A stretch of 64,000 nt of DNA from positions 62,001 through 126,000 of the forward strand of contig JASANE010005226.1 in NCBI GenBank assembly GCA_030248225.1. The letters run 5' to 3'. The DNA is from Trileptium ribeirensis (taxonomy: Eukaryota; Nematoda; Enoplea; Enoplida; Thoracostomopsidae). The notes under the pieces were generated by a model that saw only the letters and a list, made by a program, of their open reading frames with translations, was not told the origin of the DNA and did no database searches. Both the position numbers and the translations under genes were made by a program. Of the stretch, positions 9,406 through 21,479 are shown one piece after another. The first letter of the stretch is position 1; every line of letters starts with the position of its first letter.

Positions 9406-11799
9406 TGTAATATCGACGTGACGCGGCTGCACTGCGCACTTCCCAGACGCAATGCCCATACGACCCCGGCTATCGTGACTTCAAGGGCGGACCTGATGGG
9501 TTTCAATCACGCGAATGTCTTTTCCCACGCGAGTCAGGCCCAAGAAATGACGGAGCTTAGCAAGCCGCAGGAGCGCTTCACAGGATGTGTTCTGATCCTG
9601 CCGGACGGGTTGCGCACGTAGTCTACGAGGTACTACCTTTGAGGTCCCCAGGGAGGTCGGCTCCGTCACCTGCTCACAGGCCAAAGAGACCGTACCACTA
9701 TTCCCTATCCACGTCCAAACCCGGGAAGTATAAAATTCTTTCTGACTTTTGTAAATGGGGAATTTATTTGGTTTTGTTTTAGCCAGTGGCCCCCACTAGG
9801 GTCCGACAAATCCCTAGACGTTTAACGTCGGATCCGCGCGTATCTAATTTCCTAGTTTGGGTGCTCAGCGTGAGTTTAAAATTTTCTTTCCTAATGAGTC
9901 GCACCAGTCGTACCTATACAACAACAGCAATTAGCACGCAACCAATTGGTAATCGGCGAGACACGCTAAGGTTTGCTTCCTCGATGCGCGTGTCAAACCT
10001 GAACGTGGGTCGTCGATCTGGGGTGACGGATTTCAAACCCCTTCGATTCCTATCGCTACTGTGGGTCAACAAAACACTTACACAATTCGGGTTTTCAGCG
10101 AGCATTTATTGATGAGTTACACAAAAATTTACGGGTACGCGGACAGATACATATTGTACGGGCAGATACAATAGCGTTATGTCACATTTATAGCACGCTA
10201 ATACGTAATAAGCAGAGCTTCGGTTGGGGAGGGTCGCGGAGTCATCGCCTTTTTCATTGAACTCACACAGCTGAGTCAAAACACGGCATATACTGTGAAG
10301 CCTTATCTCATGACAGCTGCGCTTACCTTACTCATGAAAAACAGTAGTGGGTGAAGTTAAGATTAGTACTAATGGGTGCTAAGGTTAGTTATCGACATCA
10401 TGAAGGCGCCATCGAAATAACTATTTGCTTAGAACTACGCTGGATAACAAGAGGGGAACTCCGACACAACAATAGGTTCGGGTAAGCGAAAGGCGGAACG
10501 AGGCGGGGACACGAGCGTGCAACGGGGCGTTTGCGAGACTTCATCTTGCTCATACAAATCACAAAACTATGGTACATAATGATCAGGTATTTAGATTCGC
10601 AATTAGTAGCGATGCGGTTAACCCATGACAACACAACACAATAATGGATACAACAAAGCTTAAGGATACCATGACAAGAGTATGCAATTTTCCTCGGTAC
10701 GACTCCTAAGTTCTTTTCTAAGTGTGCGACAACGGTACGGTACAAAATTTTCTCTCCTACTCGCATACATACATACAAGTTTAAAATGTGATGTAAATTT
10801 TGTTCTGAAATATCCAGATACGCTACATAATTTTGATCCTTATTCTCTACTAGATTACTCCACAAGCACGGTGGAATTTAGGCCCTGATTTTCATAATTC
10901 TTTGATCCGGGTCATGGCAGGAACAAATGCTTCAAATACAACAACTTGATTTGTAACAACAGAAAAAGGAACGATCGGGGCGGACTTGGCTTCCGGACAC
11001 TTACGGGGTCCCGGTTGTATGAGCTTGGGACTAAGTTTTGAGCGTTTCTTAATGCAAAATTTGGTTCCATTTACTACGCGGGTGCTACGCTGGAGTGTAC
11101 TCAGGTTAAGTAATATTCGTGACGGGGTCTCGCAGGCTCTCGGCATCGATCCAACGGTACTAAAATTTGCGTTATTTTGACTTAAAAATGTTCCTATTTG
11201 ATACTAAAGTTTGACGGTTGTTTCGAGAGTTTTCTGCTTGACTCAACGAGGCAACAAACGGAGGCCCCGGTTGTCAGGTCAACCGTGGCCAATGTTCTAG
11301 CTGGATCCTATTCGACACGCTTCCTCAAATCGTTCGGGTCGCAATTTTCTGGCTAAATTTGGAGCACCATCCGATTGGGATGAAGGTAGACTTTTAAATC
11401 CCTAATAACTTTGTATCCTGCCAGCCTTTCTCCACTAAACTTTGTACGGTGGCTGGGCTTAACCTTACTTATCGATTTTCTAGGACCGGGTCAGTGGTCC
11501 TTACAAAAATGGTCCGTCGGGCCAAGACCCGATAGACTCGAAGTCGCATTTGGCGACTTCGACAAGCTTGAAATCAAAAATGTTTACACTGCTAATATGA
11601 CTTATCAACACTGGGAAAGATAATACTTTCCCTTGTCTGACCAAAACGTGTGGAAAAGCAAGACCAAAACAGACTTACGGAAACAGTCTGTATTATGAAA
11701 TTTGAACTGCAATTCGAGCAACTGTGGTGCGGGTCGGATCTAAACTGCCTATAACTTTTGAACGGGCCACGGCTTTGCCGGGCTCAATAGCTTAAACGA

Positions 11800-12440
11800 A
11801 AGGCCTACTGGGCCTCTATATCTACAAGAAAAATCGTTAAACTTCCTGGGACAGATGTCCAGATATTGAGGTGTAAAGTTCGAGTAAAAGCGGATCACTA
11901 TCGGGCCGTCGGGTTTGTAATTCCGACATGATAAAGTTAAAGTTTATGATACTATCTTAAAGCAGACATGCTTGCGAAGAAACTGCGAGAGTTTCACCAA
12001 GATTCCTGAAGGGAATCCGTAAATATTTTAATTTTGACTATATTTCCACATTTTGACAGGGTCAGGCCATTTCCAGGCCGTCGGGTTTGTGATTCCGATC
12101 CGACAAGGTCGGGCTACATGGCGGCGTCCAATTGCGGACATTCCTATGAAGAAACGGCGAAAGTTTCAGCGAAATTCCTGGAGAAGTTCTTAAAATATTT
12201 TACTTCTAATCTTGATTTCACATTTCTATTGGGGTTAGGCCGTTTCAAGGCCGTCGGGTTTCGGTTTCCGACTCGAAACCGATATGTTTTAGGCTCCTAT
12301 TCGTCACTAGACATTACTACGAAGGAACTGTCACCATTTGAGTAAAGCTCCTGGGGTAGATCCTAAGATAACTCAATTTTCGCATTTTGTTGGGGACGCG
12401 CCCCTTTGGGGTCATCGGGTTTATGTTCCCGATGTAGTAT
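11800..12440 (-). repeat. About 175-bp tandem repeats, left arm
   Basis: This is the mirror image of the 21480-22330 array. Units carry ggccgtcgggtttgt at about 11910, ggccgtcgggtttgt at about 12075 and ggccgtcgggtttcg at about 12250, each followed by a tagged gaagaaactgcgaga- or gaaacggcgaaag-type block and a ctggagaagttcttaaaat-type AT stretch. They are diverged by roughly a quarter by eye. Confidence 0.7.
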
Positions 12441-13341
12441 TTAAACGTTTTAAAAGCTAAATCGATAGCTCGGATCCTCCTCGGGATCCGGGTAGAGTCT
12501 TAACCAGATTGCCGTGGAAACTCTCGAGGTACATCAAATTTCCCATAGGGACGAGCTGTGTAGCTTACAGGGCGGTATCTCAACCTGCTTATTCGCGGCT
12601 AAGAACAACTTTTCACGTATGGATGAGGTCTGCATCGATACTGCATTATCGTCTAGACTTCGGTTGAGCTCCCAGAGCAAATCAACCCAGAAACACTGAT
12701 AGATTCATATCAACAAAGTGCCGAAGACAAACGGACGACTCCGCGTCCAAAAACGTAAAACGCATAAACCCTGCAAATAAACTTTAATGATGACTGGATG
12801 AAACTTGTGCGTGACCATGGATGATGCGGAGTTCTAATGACAATTTCCAATCAGGAACGTTTTATTTAACCTCGGTCGGCTCAAACTAAAGTTTTCGGTC
12901 TCGTCTCGACTCAGGGAATCATGTAAAATTATTCGGCGCGAGTGTCGCGCTTATTTGTGTCCTAACTCTTTGACCGAGGGAGGTCCAGTATGACTTCGGG
13001 ATTGATCTGACTGTGAACGGCTAACAGTGACAGTGGATCCTTGGGACGAGCTAGGACGGGCAGGTCTATCATGTAAAAGAGGAGTGTGGACAGGGGAGGC
13101 AGAACACTATACTCTGATACGCGTACTACCGTGCTGTTCCATCCTACGGATTAACTATCGAGCTTTGAATCTACCTGTCGAAAGTATACGGTTACCCTAA
13201 CCGCCTCCCTGTCCACACTTACAGTCCTTCGTTCCACGGTCGTCGTCCATCGCACGCGTCCATCCATCCACGAACCAAAGCGCAAAACCAATCATAAATA
13301 TTAAGCAATCAAGAAGCAAAAACACTGGAAAACCGAAGAGC

Positions 13342-13379
13342 GCCAGAGCCGGTCTGCAAACCGACCGAACTCTGCGCTG
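13342..13379 (-). ncRNA. Strong hairpin in the predicted 5' leader
   Basis: Read on the minus strand, cgcagagttcggt and accggctctggcgct can pair across a gcaaa-type loop, a long GC-rich stem starting about 15 bases after the predicted transcription start. The right-arm copy at 20546-20585 has compensatory-looking changes (gcgcagagttcggt facing accgactctggcgc). It is probably a leader RNA structure. This is a fold read by eye, not a known RNA family. Confidence 0.4.
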
Positions 13380-13391
13380 TCGAAGTCATAC

Positions 13392-13427
13392 TGAACGCTT
13401 GATTGTTTACGCTGTTCTGCTTTTATA
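13392..13427 (-). promoter_or_regulatory. TATA/Inr core promoter facing outward, left arm
   Basis: On the minus strand TATAAAAG (13427-13420) is followed by GTTCAGTA with the Inr adenine at 13392, 35 bases downstream of the TATA start. Downstream comes GACTTCGACAGCGCAGAG. TCAGT is the typical arthropod initiator core. Spacing and sequence match the right-arm copy, which implies selection or recent common origin. Transcription would run leftward, out of the palindrome. Confidence 0.6.
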
Positions 13428-16400
13428 CTCGATTTTGAATTTTCAAATTTTCAAATCTTAGAGGCCGTTAGAGTGCTTATTCAGCACTTTTGCTCGATTT
13501 TGTGATCCAATGTGACCGAATTAAACAAACTTTCTTATCGGCCACATTCCGATCATATTTCCGAAGTTTTGGGGCCGAATTTATTATAAAATTTTACTTA
13601 ACTCCTATGATTTACGACTTCTTCTTAGTACAAAACTTCAATAAACTTCTACTAAATGTATATAAAATACTACGAACTTCGCGGCTTTACAGCGACTGTT
13701 AGCTCTCGAGTACCCTAAACAATTCAAATTTTCAAATTCCTAACTTACAAGCTTAATAACAAACCATCAAGTTAATATAAAACCTGTACTGCGTTGCCAT
13801 CAATGTGTGCTCCAATCTTCAAGTGGGGATGGCCAAACGTACTTCCTCAAAAGCTGCCGACATCACTGAGCACTGCAAATCAAACGGTTAACTTGGTACT
13901 TGCTTTATATAAAACTACCACCGATCTAATACGAACGTGTATAAGTTCGATACAGGGTGCCGTCAAACTGTGCTGATAAGAGACGAAACTTTTATATAAA
14001 CGTTATATTAAATTCATATAAGTTACGGCTACTTGGAGAGCATCGTGTTTGTTTAATGAAGCTGCTACGCCATCTCCACAGGTACCGAATACCTCGATCT
14101 TAATATTGAATTACAATAAAACAAGCACTGATAAGAAGTTTTCATAAGCGTCCCGTACCAAGCGTTTAACTTTAATATAAATTTGATGTGAAGTTCATAT
14201 AAACTTTTATATCGGTACCTTGTTTATTTACAGACTTGACCACCATCGGTAGAGCTCAGCTTCGGATAAAATACTACAAAATTTTGAATAAACTTTCCAG
14301 TATAAGACACTCAATATATACCTATATATATATATATATATGGAGCAAAAAGAAACGCGGCTATGCAAAGAAAAGAACAACGAGGGAAGGAAAGAAGGAG
14401 AAGGGCGGGGTACCCTGGGTGATGGCCAGAGTGCCACAAAGGTATCGGATTCGGACTCAGCTAGTCCGTGCGATTAAAAAGATATGCAACAGGACCGTAT
14501 TCGGTCTACAGGGGGAAAATAGACTCTTGGGGGAGGGTGCATACCAAATTTTTCTCCGGGTAGGGTGTTTAAACGGTTCCCCTGGGTTCGGGGGACACTT
14601 TTCTGGGGTGTTTTATATATCTTCGTGTTGGTCTGGATACGGGAAATCTGATAAGGGGTGACACGCCTGTCCGGGCGTGATTTCTAAAATCTACATGTGG
14701 GATACCCAAAAGTGGGCGCAGCTAGACCCGTCCGGGCTCAAATGAAAGCCTCGGGTCTGGGGTTTCTAACGATACCACTCATACGGTTTTCTGTCCATAA
14801 TTCATCGAATTATTTAGTTAATTGTATTTTACCAGCTTACTCATATACGAATTTGTCCCTAAGTCCGTGGATCCGGGTCGGACCTCCACGAAACCGGTCT
14901 CATTCGAAAGACCGTGAAATTTGCTATAATACATGTTAAGTACGAAATTTCAAAATTCTTAACGGTTCCGGAGTTATGGACCGGAGCCGACATTTTTGGT
15001 TCCAAATTTTCGTAAATTTCTAAATTTTATCTCCACCAGCGAAATTGAACGCTGGTAGATAATATTTCGTAAGGTTGTACTAATTACCAGTGTAGCGAGC
15101 ACTGGTAAATTTTATATTTTCGATTTCCTCTTATAATTTTCAAGAAATTGTTTCGATCGCTGTTCGCTCTCGAGCGGACAACCACATTTTCGTAGTCCTC
15201 ATTCGTGAAAACGGTCGTGACGGGTGTCCGTCACGGCCAGCCGTTCCAAATAACAAGTTAGACTAAACTTTACGGTCCTACCACGCGGGGTAGGGTAATT
15301 CCTAGGTAGACGCTCATTCTGGGTTCTGCGAGGGAGTCGTACCGTGCTAAAATTCCTACGAAATCGCGTATGGCAAGGGCTCGCCATACGCACATTCTAC
15401 ACCTATAAAATATCGATTTATACGCATGAAAAAATCCCTAAAATTCCTTCTAACATCATGCCAATTACGTTACGCTCTATGAGCCGTACTTCCAACCTAA
15501 AATGCACAAAATTACAACAAAATATGACAAGCAAAATACATAAATTCCTGGCCAAACATAGGCGCTTTTATGGCCTGACCAGCCAAATAACATAGTACAA
15601 TCATAGTACGAAATGATCATTATACGGTATACAATGACAATATGGCGGCGCTTTTATGGCCACCTACTATACAACGAACGGCATGAATACGGTACAAAAT
15701 TTAGACATATGCATATCCAGTTAACGATTCATCCCAATCAGTCTGATAGCTTAGGTACCTGAAAATGCATGTGAGCAACAATAACGGTTTCAATGATACA
15801 CGGCTATGTGATACGAGCATGGTAACATATCGAAAATGTGCCTTTATGGCCATCAAACGAATAACAATAACGATGATAACGATACGTAATTCAAATATAT
15901 ACATATATATATATATACGATGATGCCTTTATGGCCAATGATACGACATAAAAATCATGATATTGTCACTAGGTACATATATCGAGGCGTGCCATCGGGG
16001 CACTACAACAGATGGATACAAAAATCTGTGTATACGGTTATGATTTCTCGACAAATATCCATCCCTGAAATAACCATAACGATACCCATTTCGATCAAAA
16101 CGTCGTCGGCGGTGCAGGCCGAAATACTGAAAATACGAGTCGGTTACATAGCGGGACTCTTCGAACCTAATTATTCCGTTTACCTATACATCGATATAAA
16201 CGGTGCGATTGAGTTTGTTCCACTTACGTACGTATATACCTTGATTCTGGTTCTGTTTCAATTTCCTACGTAAATACCTGATACTTTCTGATGCATTGTA
16301 ATTACGTACTTACATAACCATATTCATCTTGCGAGTTATTTCGATTGCTGATTTACGTATATACGGTAGTTCATGATTTGTGCCAGTTAGGCGATCTATA

Positions 16401-16569
16401 TATGAGGTGACAACAGGGTTTTAGGGTCAATGGGTGTGTATAAATGAACTCAATATATATATTCGCTTGTGATTAATTGATTGTGCTTACATAGATATAC
16501 GTATTATAAGGCAAGGGTGGGTTCCGTACCCCTTTTGGGCTGTTCCTGTCAAGTGTTCAGGTTGGGGGG

Positions 16570-17060
16570 AAACTGGTGACAGAATTCAGAAATGTTGGCC
16601 ACTATACACGTGGTCATGATTATTGGGAAGCTCGACTAAATGTTGACCATTACTCTATGGACAGGATTTTTTTTTGGTGGTCGGAAAAATGTTGTCCATT
16701 ACACCGTGGACGGCTTTTTGGTAGTCGGAAAAATGTTGTCCATTACACTATGGACATAATTATTGGTGTTCGAAAAATGTTGACCATTGCACTGTGGTCA
16801 GAATTATTTGTGTTCGAAAAAATGTTAACCATTGGGGTGTGGTCAGAATTATTTGTGTTCGAAAAAATGTTAACCATTGGGGTGTGGTCAGAATTATTTG
16901 TGTTCGAAAAAATGTTGACCATTGGGATGTGGTCAGGATTTTTTGTGTTCAAAGAAATGTTGACCATTGGGATGTGGTCAGGATTTTCGTAAATGTTGAC
17001 CATTGCTGTGTGGTCAGGATTATGGGTTTTCGCTAAATGTTCGCCATTAGGCTGTGGTCA
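16570..17060 (+). repeat. 45-bp hairpin-forming tandem repeats, left of centre
   Basis: About nine to ten units. The clearest have a strict 45-bp period (gaatt at 16801, 16846 and 16891). Each unit contains an inverted motif such as ttgaccattggggtgtggtc or gtccattacactatggac, so each can fold into a small stem-loop. Because 45 is divisible by 3, a frame remains open across the array, but it encodes only a monotonous 15-residue repeat and is not thought to be a gene. Confidence 0.85.
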
Positions 17061-17100
17061 GGATTATCCACCTCGTAACGATCCGTAAGGATCTGTTACA

Positions 17101-17178
17101 CTACCCTTAGAACTCGTACTTAATCTTTCCACCCCAAGTAAAAAGTCAAATAATTTTCCCTTTAAAAAATTAAGAGAT
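17101..17178. repeat. Palindrome spacer, shared with other elements
   Basis: A 78-bp unique loop between the arms. Its core (ccaccccaagtaaaaagtca then aataattttccctttaaaa) recurs at 34829-34865, 35125-35165 and 8845-8893. In the first two of those copies it is followed by tgtaacagatt, the start of an arm. At 8893 it continues into other sequence of the NADAR-bearing element. Confidence 0.8.
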
Positions 17179-17210
17179 GTAACAGATCCTTACGGATCGT
17201 TACGAGGTGG

Positions 17211-17650
17211 ATAATCCTGACCACAGCCTAATGGTAAACTTTTATCGAAAACCCATAATCCTGACCACACGATAATGGTCAACATTTACGAAAATCCTGA
17301 CCACACCCCAATGGTCAACATTTTTTCGAACAAAAATAAATCTGACCACAGTGCAATGGTCAACATTTTTTCCACCACCAATAATTATGTCCACAGTATA
17401 ATGGACAACATTTTTCCGAATACAAAAAAAATCCCGTCCACAGTATAATGGACAACATTTTTCCGAGTACCAAAAATCACGTCCACAGTATAATGGACAA
17501 CATTTTTCCGAGTACCAAACATCCCGTCCACAGTGTAATGGACAACATTTTTCCGAGTACCAAAAAAATCCTGTCCATAGTGTAATGGTCAACATTTAGT
17601 TGAGTTCCCCGATAATCATGACCACCTGTATAGTGGCCAACTTTTTCGAA
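17211..17650 (-). repeat. 45-bp hairpin-forming tandem repeats, right of centre
   Basis: This is the mirror array of 16570-17060. Units read aatggtcaacatttttnnn...gaccacag or aatggacaacatttttccga...gtccacagt, each with the TGGNCA/TGNCCA inverted pair. Copy number is similar (about nine). Individual units differ from their mirror partners, so the two arrays have diverged since the duplication. Confidence 0.85.
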
Positions 17651-18309
17651 TTCTGTCACTAGTTTATCCTCAAACTGGGACACCCGACGGGAATAGCCCA
17701 AAAGGGTACGGAACCCACCCTCGCCTTATAATACGTACCTCTACGTAAGCAGAATCAATTAATCGCCTCTTTACGCAAGCAAATATATGTATTTGAGTCC
17801 TCTATATATACCCATCGACTACACAGCCCTGTTGTCACCTCATATATAAATTGCCTAACAGGCACAAACCATGAACCATTATATATACGTAAACCAGTAA
17901 TTGAAACGACTCACAAGATCAACATTGCTATATAAATACATAATTACAATAGATCAGAAATCATCAGGTACATACGTTTATAATTGGAACAGAATCGAAA
18001 TCAAAGTATATATGTACGTAATCGGAACAGGCTTGATAGCACCATTTATATCGATATATAGGTGAACGGAATAATTAGGTTCAAAGAGTCCCGCTATATA
18101 ACCGACTCGCAGTTTCAGTATTTCGGCCTGCACCGCCGACGTTGTTTTGGTCAAAAATGGGTATCGTTATTGCTATTTCAGGGATGGATATTTGTCAGGG
18201 AATCGTAGCCGCATATACAGATATTTGTATCCATCTATTGTAGTGCCCCGATGGCATGCCTTGATATACATATATATATTGGCATTGTTATGACTTCTAT
18301 CATATTATC

Positions 18310-18675
18310 ATTGGCCATAAAGGCACCATTGATATCTGCTTGAATTACATACCATTGATATCATTCTCGTTATACCTTTGGTGGCCATAAAGGCACGTTT
18401 TGACATACATTACCATAATTGCATCACATGATTGTGTACCGTGGAATTGATGTTATTGCTCATACATGTTTTCAGGTACACGAACCTGCTGATTGATCGG
18501 GATAGCATTTGTTAACCACCTATATATATATGGTTGTTGTATATATTCATACCGTTTACTGTTATTAGTTGAGGCCATAAAAGCGCCGCCCTATCGTTGT
18601 CATTGTATACCGTTCATTGATCATTTTGTGCTATGATGGTACTATTTTATTTGGATGGAGCAGGCCATAAAAGCG
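18310..18675 (+). repeat. Dispersed ggccataaaggc motif cluster
   Basis: Four near-identical copies of tggccataaaggcac or ggccataaaagcgcc occur at about 18313, 18381, 18572 and 18662, separated by unlike AT-rich sequence. The left arm has the mirror set at about 15563, 15650, 15839 and 15926. The single-arm copy has one at about 35900. Spaced motif copies in otherwise poorly conserved DNA suggest a protein-binding site. Confidence 0.6.
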
Positions 18676-19832
18676 CCTGGATTTGAATTTGATGTTATGT
18701 ATCCTGTTTGTCATATTTGGTTGTATTTTTGTGAATTTTAGGATGGAGGTACGACTGATAGAGCGTAACGTTTTTGATAGGATTTTGGAGGGAATTTAGG
18801 GATTTTTATGCGTGTAAATCGGTATTTTATAGGTATAGACAGTGCGTATGGCGAACCCTTGCCATGCGCGATCTCGTAGGAATTTTGAGGACGGTACGAC
18901 TCCCCTCGCTGGACCCAGTGTAAAAGTATATATAGGACTAGCCCTACCACGAGTGGTGGGACCTCGAAATTGGTCACAAATTTTTATAGGAATTACTGGC
19001 CGTGACGGACACCCGTCACGACCGTCCTCACGAAGGAGGACCACAAAAAATGTGACTGCTCGCTCGAAACCGAACAGCAATTGAGGGAATTCCTCGAAAA
19101 GAATAAGTTCAACTCTAAATTGTAAAGTTTACCAGTGCTCGCCACACTGGTAAGTTATGCAACTTTACGAAATATTATTTACCAGCGTTCATTCGCGCTG
19201 GTTAAGATAAGAAATAAAATTAGAAAAGTTAGTAAAGTTGGTGTCGAAAGTACCGGCTCCGGTCCATAACTCCGGAACCGTTAGGAATTCCGAAATTTTG
19301 TGCTCAACATCATTAATATGAAATTTTACGGTCTTTCGAATGAGACCGGCTTCGTGGAAATCCGACCCGGATCCACGGAATTAGGATCAAATATGTAAGT
19401 AGATAAGCCAGTAAAATACAATTATCTAAATAACTCAACGGATATTAAGCATAAAACTATATATGTGGTATCATTAGCATCCCTAGATCCGAGGCTTTAA
19501 ATTGAGCCCGGACGGGTCTAGCTACGCCCACTTTTGGGTACCCCATAAGAAGATTTCAAAATAACGCCCCGACCGGCGTGTCACCCCTCATTGGATTCCC
19601 CGTATCGAGACTAATCCAAATATATATAGAACACCCTAGAAAAATGTACCCCGAACCCAGGGGAACCGTTTAAATACCCCGATTTTTGAAAAATTTGACA
19701 TGGACCCTCCCCCAAGAAGCTATTTCCCCCCTGTAGACCGAATACGGTGCTGTTACATATCATTTTGTCCGGTCGGACATACTGAGTCCGAATCCGGGTT
19801 CCTTTTGGCATTTCGGCCATCCCTTAGAAAAC

Positions 19833-19833
19833 C

Positions 19834-19868
<35 letters not shown>
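19833..19868. repeat. (TA)n microsatellite
   Basis: A run of about 18 TA dinucleotides in the right arm. The mirror position in the left arm (14318-14341) has a shorter run, so the microsatellite has expanded unequally. Confidence 0.9.
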
Positions 19869-19875
<7 letters not shown>

Positions 19876-20495
19876 AGTTTAGTGGTCCTCGAGTACTTGA
19901 ATAAACAAGTTAGTAGGGACATTGGAATTGAGTGGCTTGTGGATATACTGATGCTCCTGTGCAGCTGTGTTAGCAAGGCTAAGTGTCCACGTAGTCAGCT
20001 GGTGGTTGTCAAGTTACTAGATCAACAAGGCTGAGTTATAAGGCTTATTTCAACTCTGTATAAAGTTTGTGCGAAGTGGCCAGCGCTTCTTATCAGCAGC
20101 ACTTTTATATAAAGTTAATGACAGTTGTTCATTCGACGATGTGCCGATGCTTCTCTGCCATCTTGCAGATAGTACAAGCCAGCATTTTATTAGAAGATGG
20201 CCGTTTTATGTGGAAGTGATAGCTTATAAGGTTTAATTAAAGTAGTGGATAGCCGTTTTATTCTGAGGTTTCTAGACGTTTAATATAAATTTGCAGTAAA
20301 CAGGGTCGTAAATTATATTAGTTGGATAACATTTCATATTAAAATCGGTCCAAATTTTCCGAAAATATGATCGGAATTTGGCCGATAACAGTATTAACTC
20401 AGTTAGATCAGAGTGGATCAGAAAATCGGCCAAAAGTGCTGAATAAGCACTTTAACGGCCACGAAATTTGAAAATTCGAAAATTTAAAATTTTCA

Positions 20496-20531
20496 TATAA
20501 AAGCAGAACTGCACAAACAAATTAGCGTTCA
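20496..20531 (+). promoter_or_regulatory. TATA/Inr core promoter facing outward, right arm
   Basis: TATAAAAG at 20496-20503 and an arthropod-type initiator gttcagtcc with its adenine at 20531, a 35-base separation identical to the left arm. The sequence downstream (gacttcgacagcgcagag) is nearly identical in both arms, and ggtcg lies around +27 to +31, close to the usual DPE position. A relative of the downstream block lies at 60346-60373. Transcripts would run rightward towards the donor-like aaggtaagcgcagctg at 23801. Confidence 0.6.
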
Positions 20532-21479
20532 GTCCGACTTCGACAGCGCAGAGTTCGGTCGTTTTGCAGACCGACTCTGGCGCTCTTTAGTGTTTTTGTT
20601 CTGCTCTGGAGTTTATCGATTACTTTTGGCTTTCCGCTCTGATCGCGTATGTGGATGTATGGGCGATGGACGACGACGTAAGTATGGGCAGGGAGGTTTA
20701 GCGTAGGGAGTTAGTGCCCGTGGAATTAGTTAGGATAAGCTCGTAGGAATAACAGAATTATGGTAGAGCGAGAGCGTTGGACAATTAGAAGTGATGCTAA
20801 GCCTCCGTGGACTCCCTGTCCATACTGGTGTTTACATGCTAGACTAGCCCGACCTAGCTCGCCACCCCGACCAGTAGCCGTATGCAAGGATTCACCCGAT
20901 TTATCTGAACAGTCGAAGTCGAACTGGACCTCCCTCGGTCCATAAGTTAGGATACAAACAAACGCGACACTCGCGTTGAGATGCTTTTTACATGATTCCC
21001 TGAGTCGAGTTAGGAGCAAGGAAAATTTTCTATGAGCTGACCGAGGTTAAACAAACATTTTACATGAAAGTATATCGGCTAAACAAGACGTCTCTACTAG
21101 TACTCCGAATCATCCACGGTCATACATGCGCGTGTACGGTTTATTGATGATTTGCCAGCATTGGTTTTCAAGATTTTAAGCGGTTTATGATTGCTGTGGA
21201 CAAGAGTTTGTCCGTTCATTCTTGGCTTTGTAGTAGGAATTTTATAATATTTTGCGTCGACTTACATTAGGAACCTGTACAAGTTTTGCTAATAAGACAA
21301 CAACGTAATATGCAACGCCAGTTTGTTAAGACTTTATGCTGGACCACAAACAGGCACACTGAGACAATATCCCGTGAGTGACTCGGTTCACTTCGATAGA
21401 AATTTGACATATTTCGAGAACTTACCTAAGAATTTGGTTAAAATTTTATCCGGATCTCTGGGAGGATCCGAATCAAAGC

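Larger units (their letters stand above)
9406..17100 (+). repeat. Left arm of the giant palindrome
   Basis: This arm reads from TGTAATATCGACG outward end to the inner end aaggatctgttaca. In order it holds an end region that is open for 67 codons on the minus strand (9684-9481), a splice-donor-like block (rc of aaggtaagcgcagctg at about 10300-10330), about 175-bp tandem repeats (about 11800-12440), an outward core promoter (13392-13427), a TA microsatellite (14318-14341), paired short hairpins around 15030-15240, four ttatggcc motifs (15560-15940), and 45-bp tandem repeats (about 16570-17060). Confidence 0.85.

Noticed and set aside
9481..9684. A 67-codon frame conserved between the two palindrome ends (also 24443-24646)
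   Set aside because: Its conservation follows from the inverted duplication of the DNA. The lone arm's counterpart (about 40926-41168) is shifted, and it matches no known protein.
16576..17036. Long open frames across the array near the palindrome centre
   Set aside because: They are open only because the repeat unit is 45 bp, a multiple of three. They encode a monotonous 15-residue repeat in several frames and on both strands.
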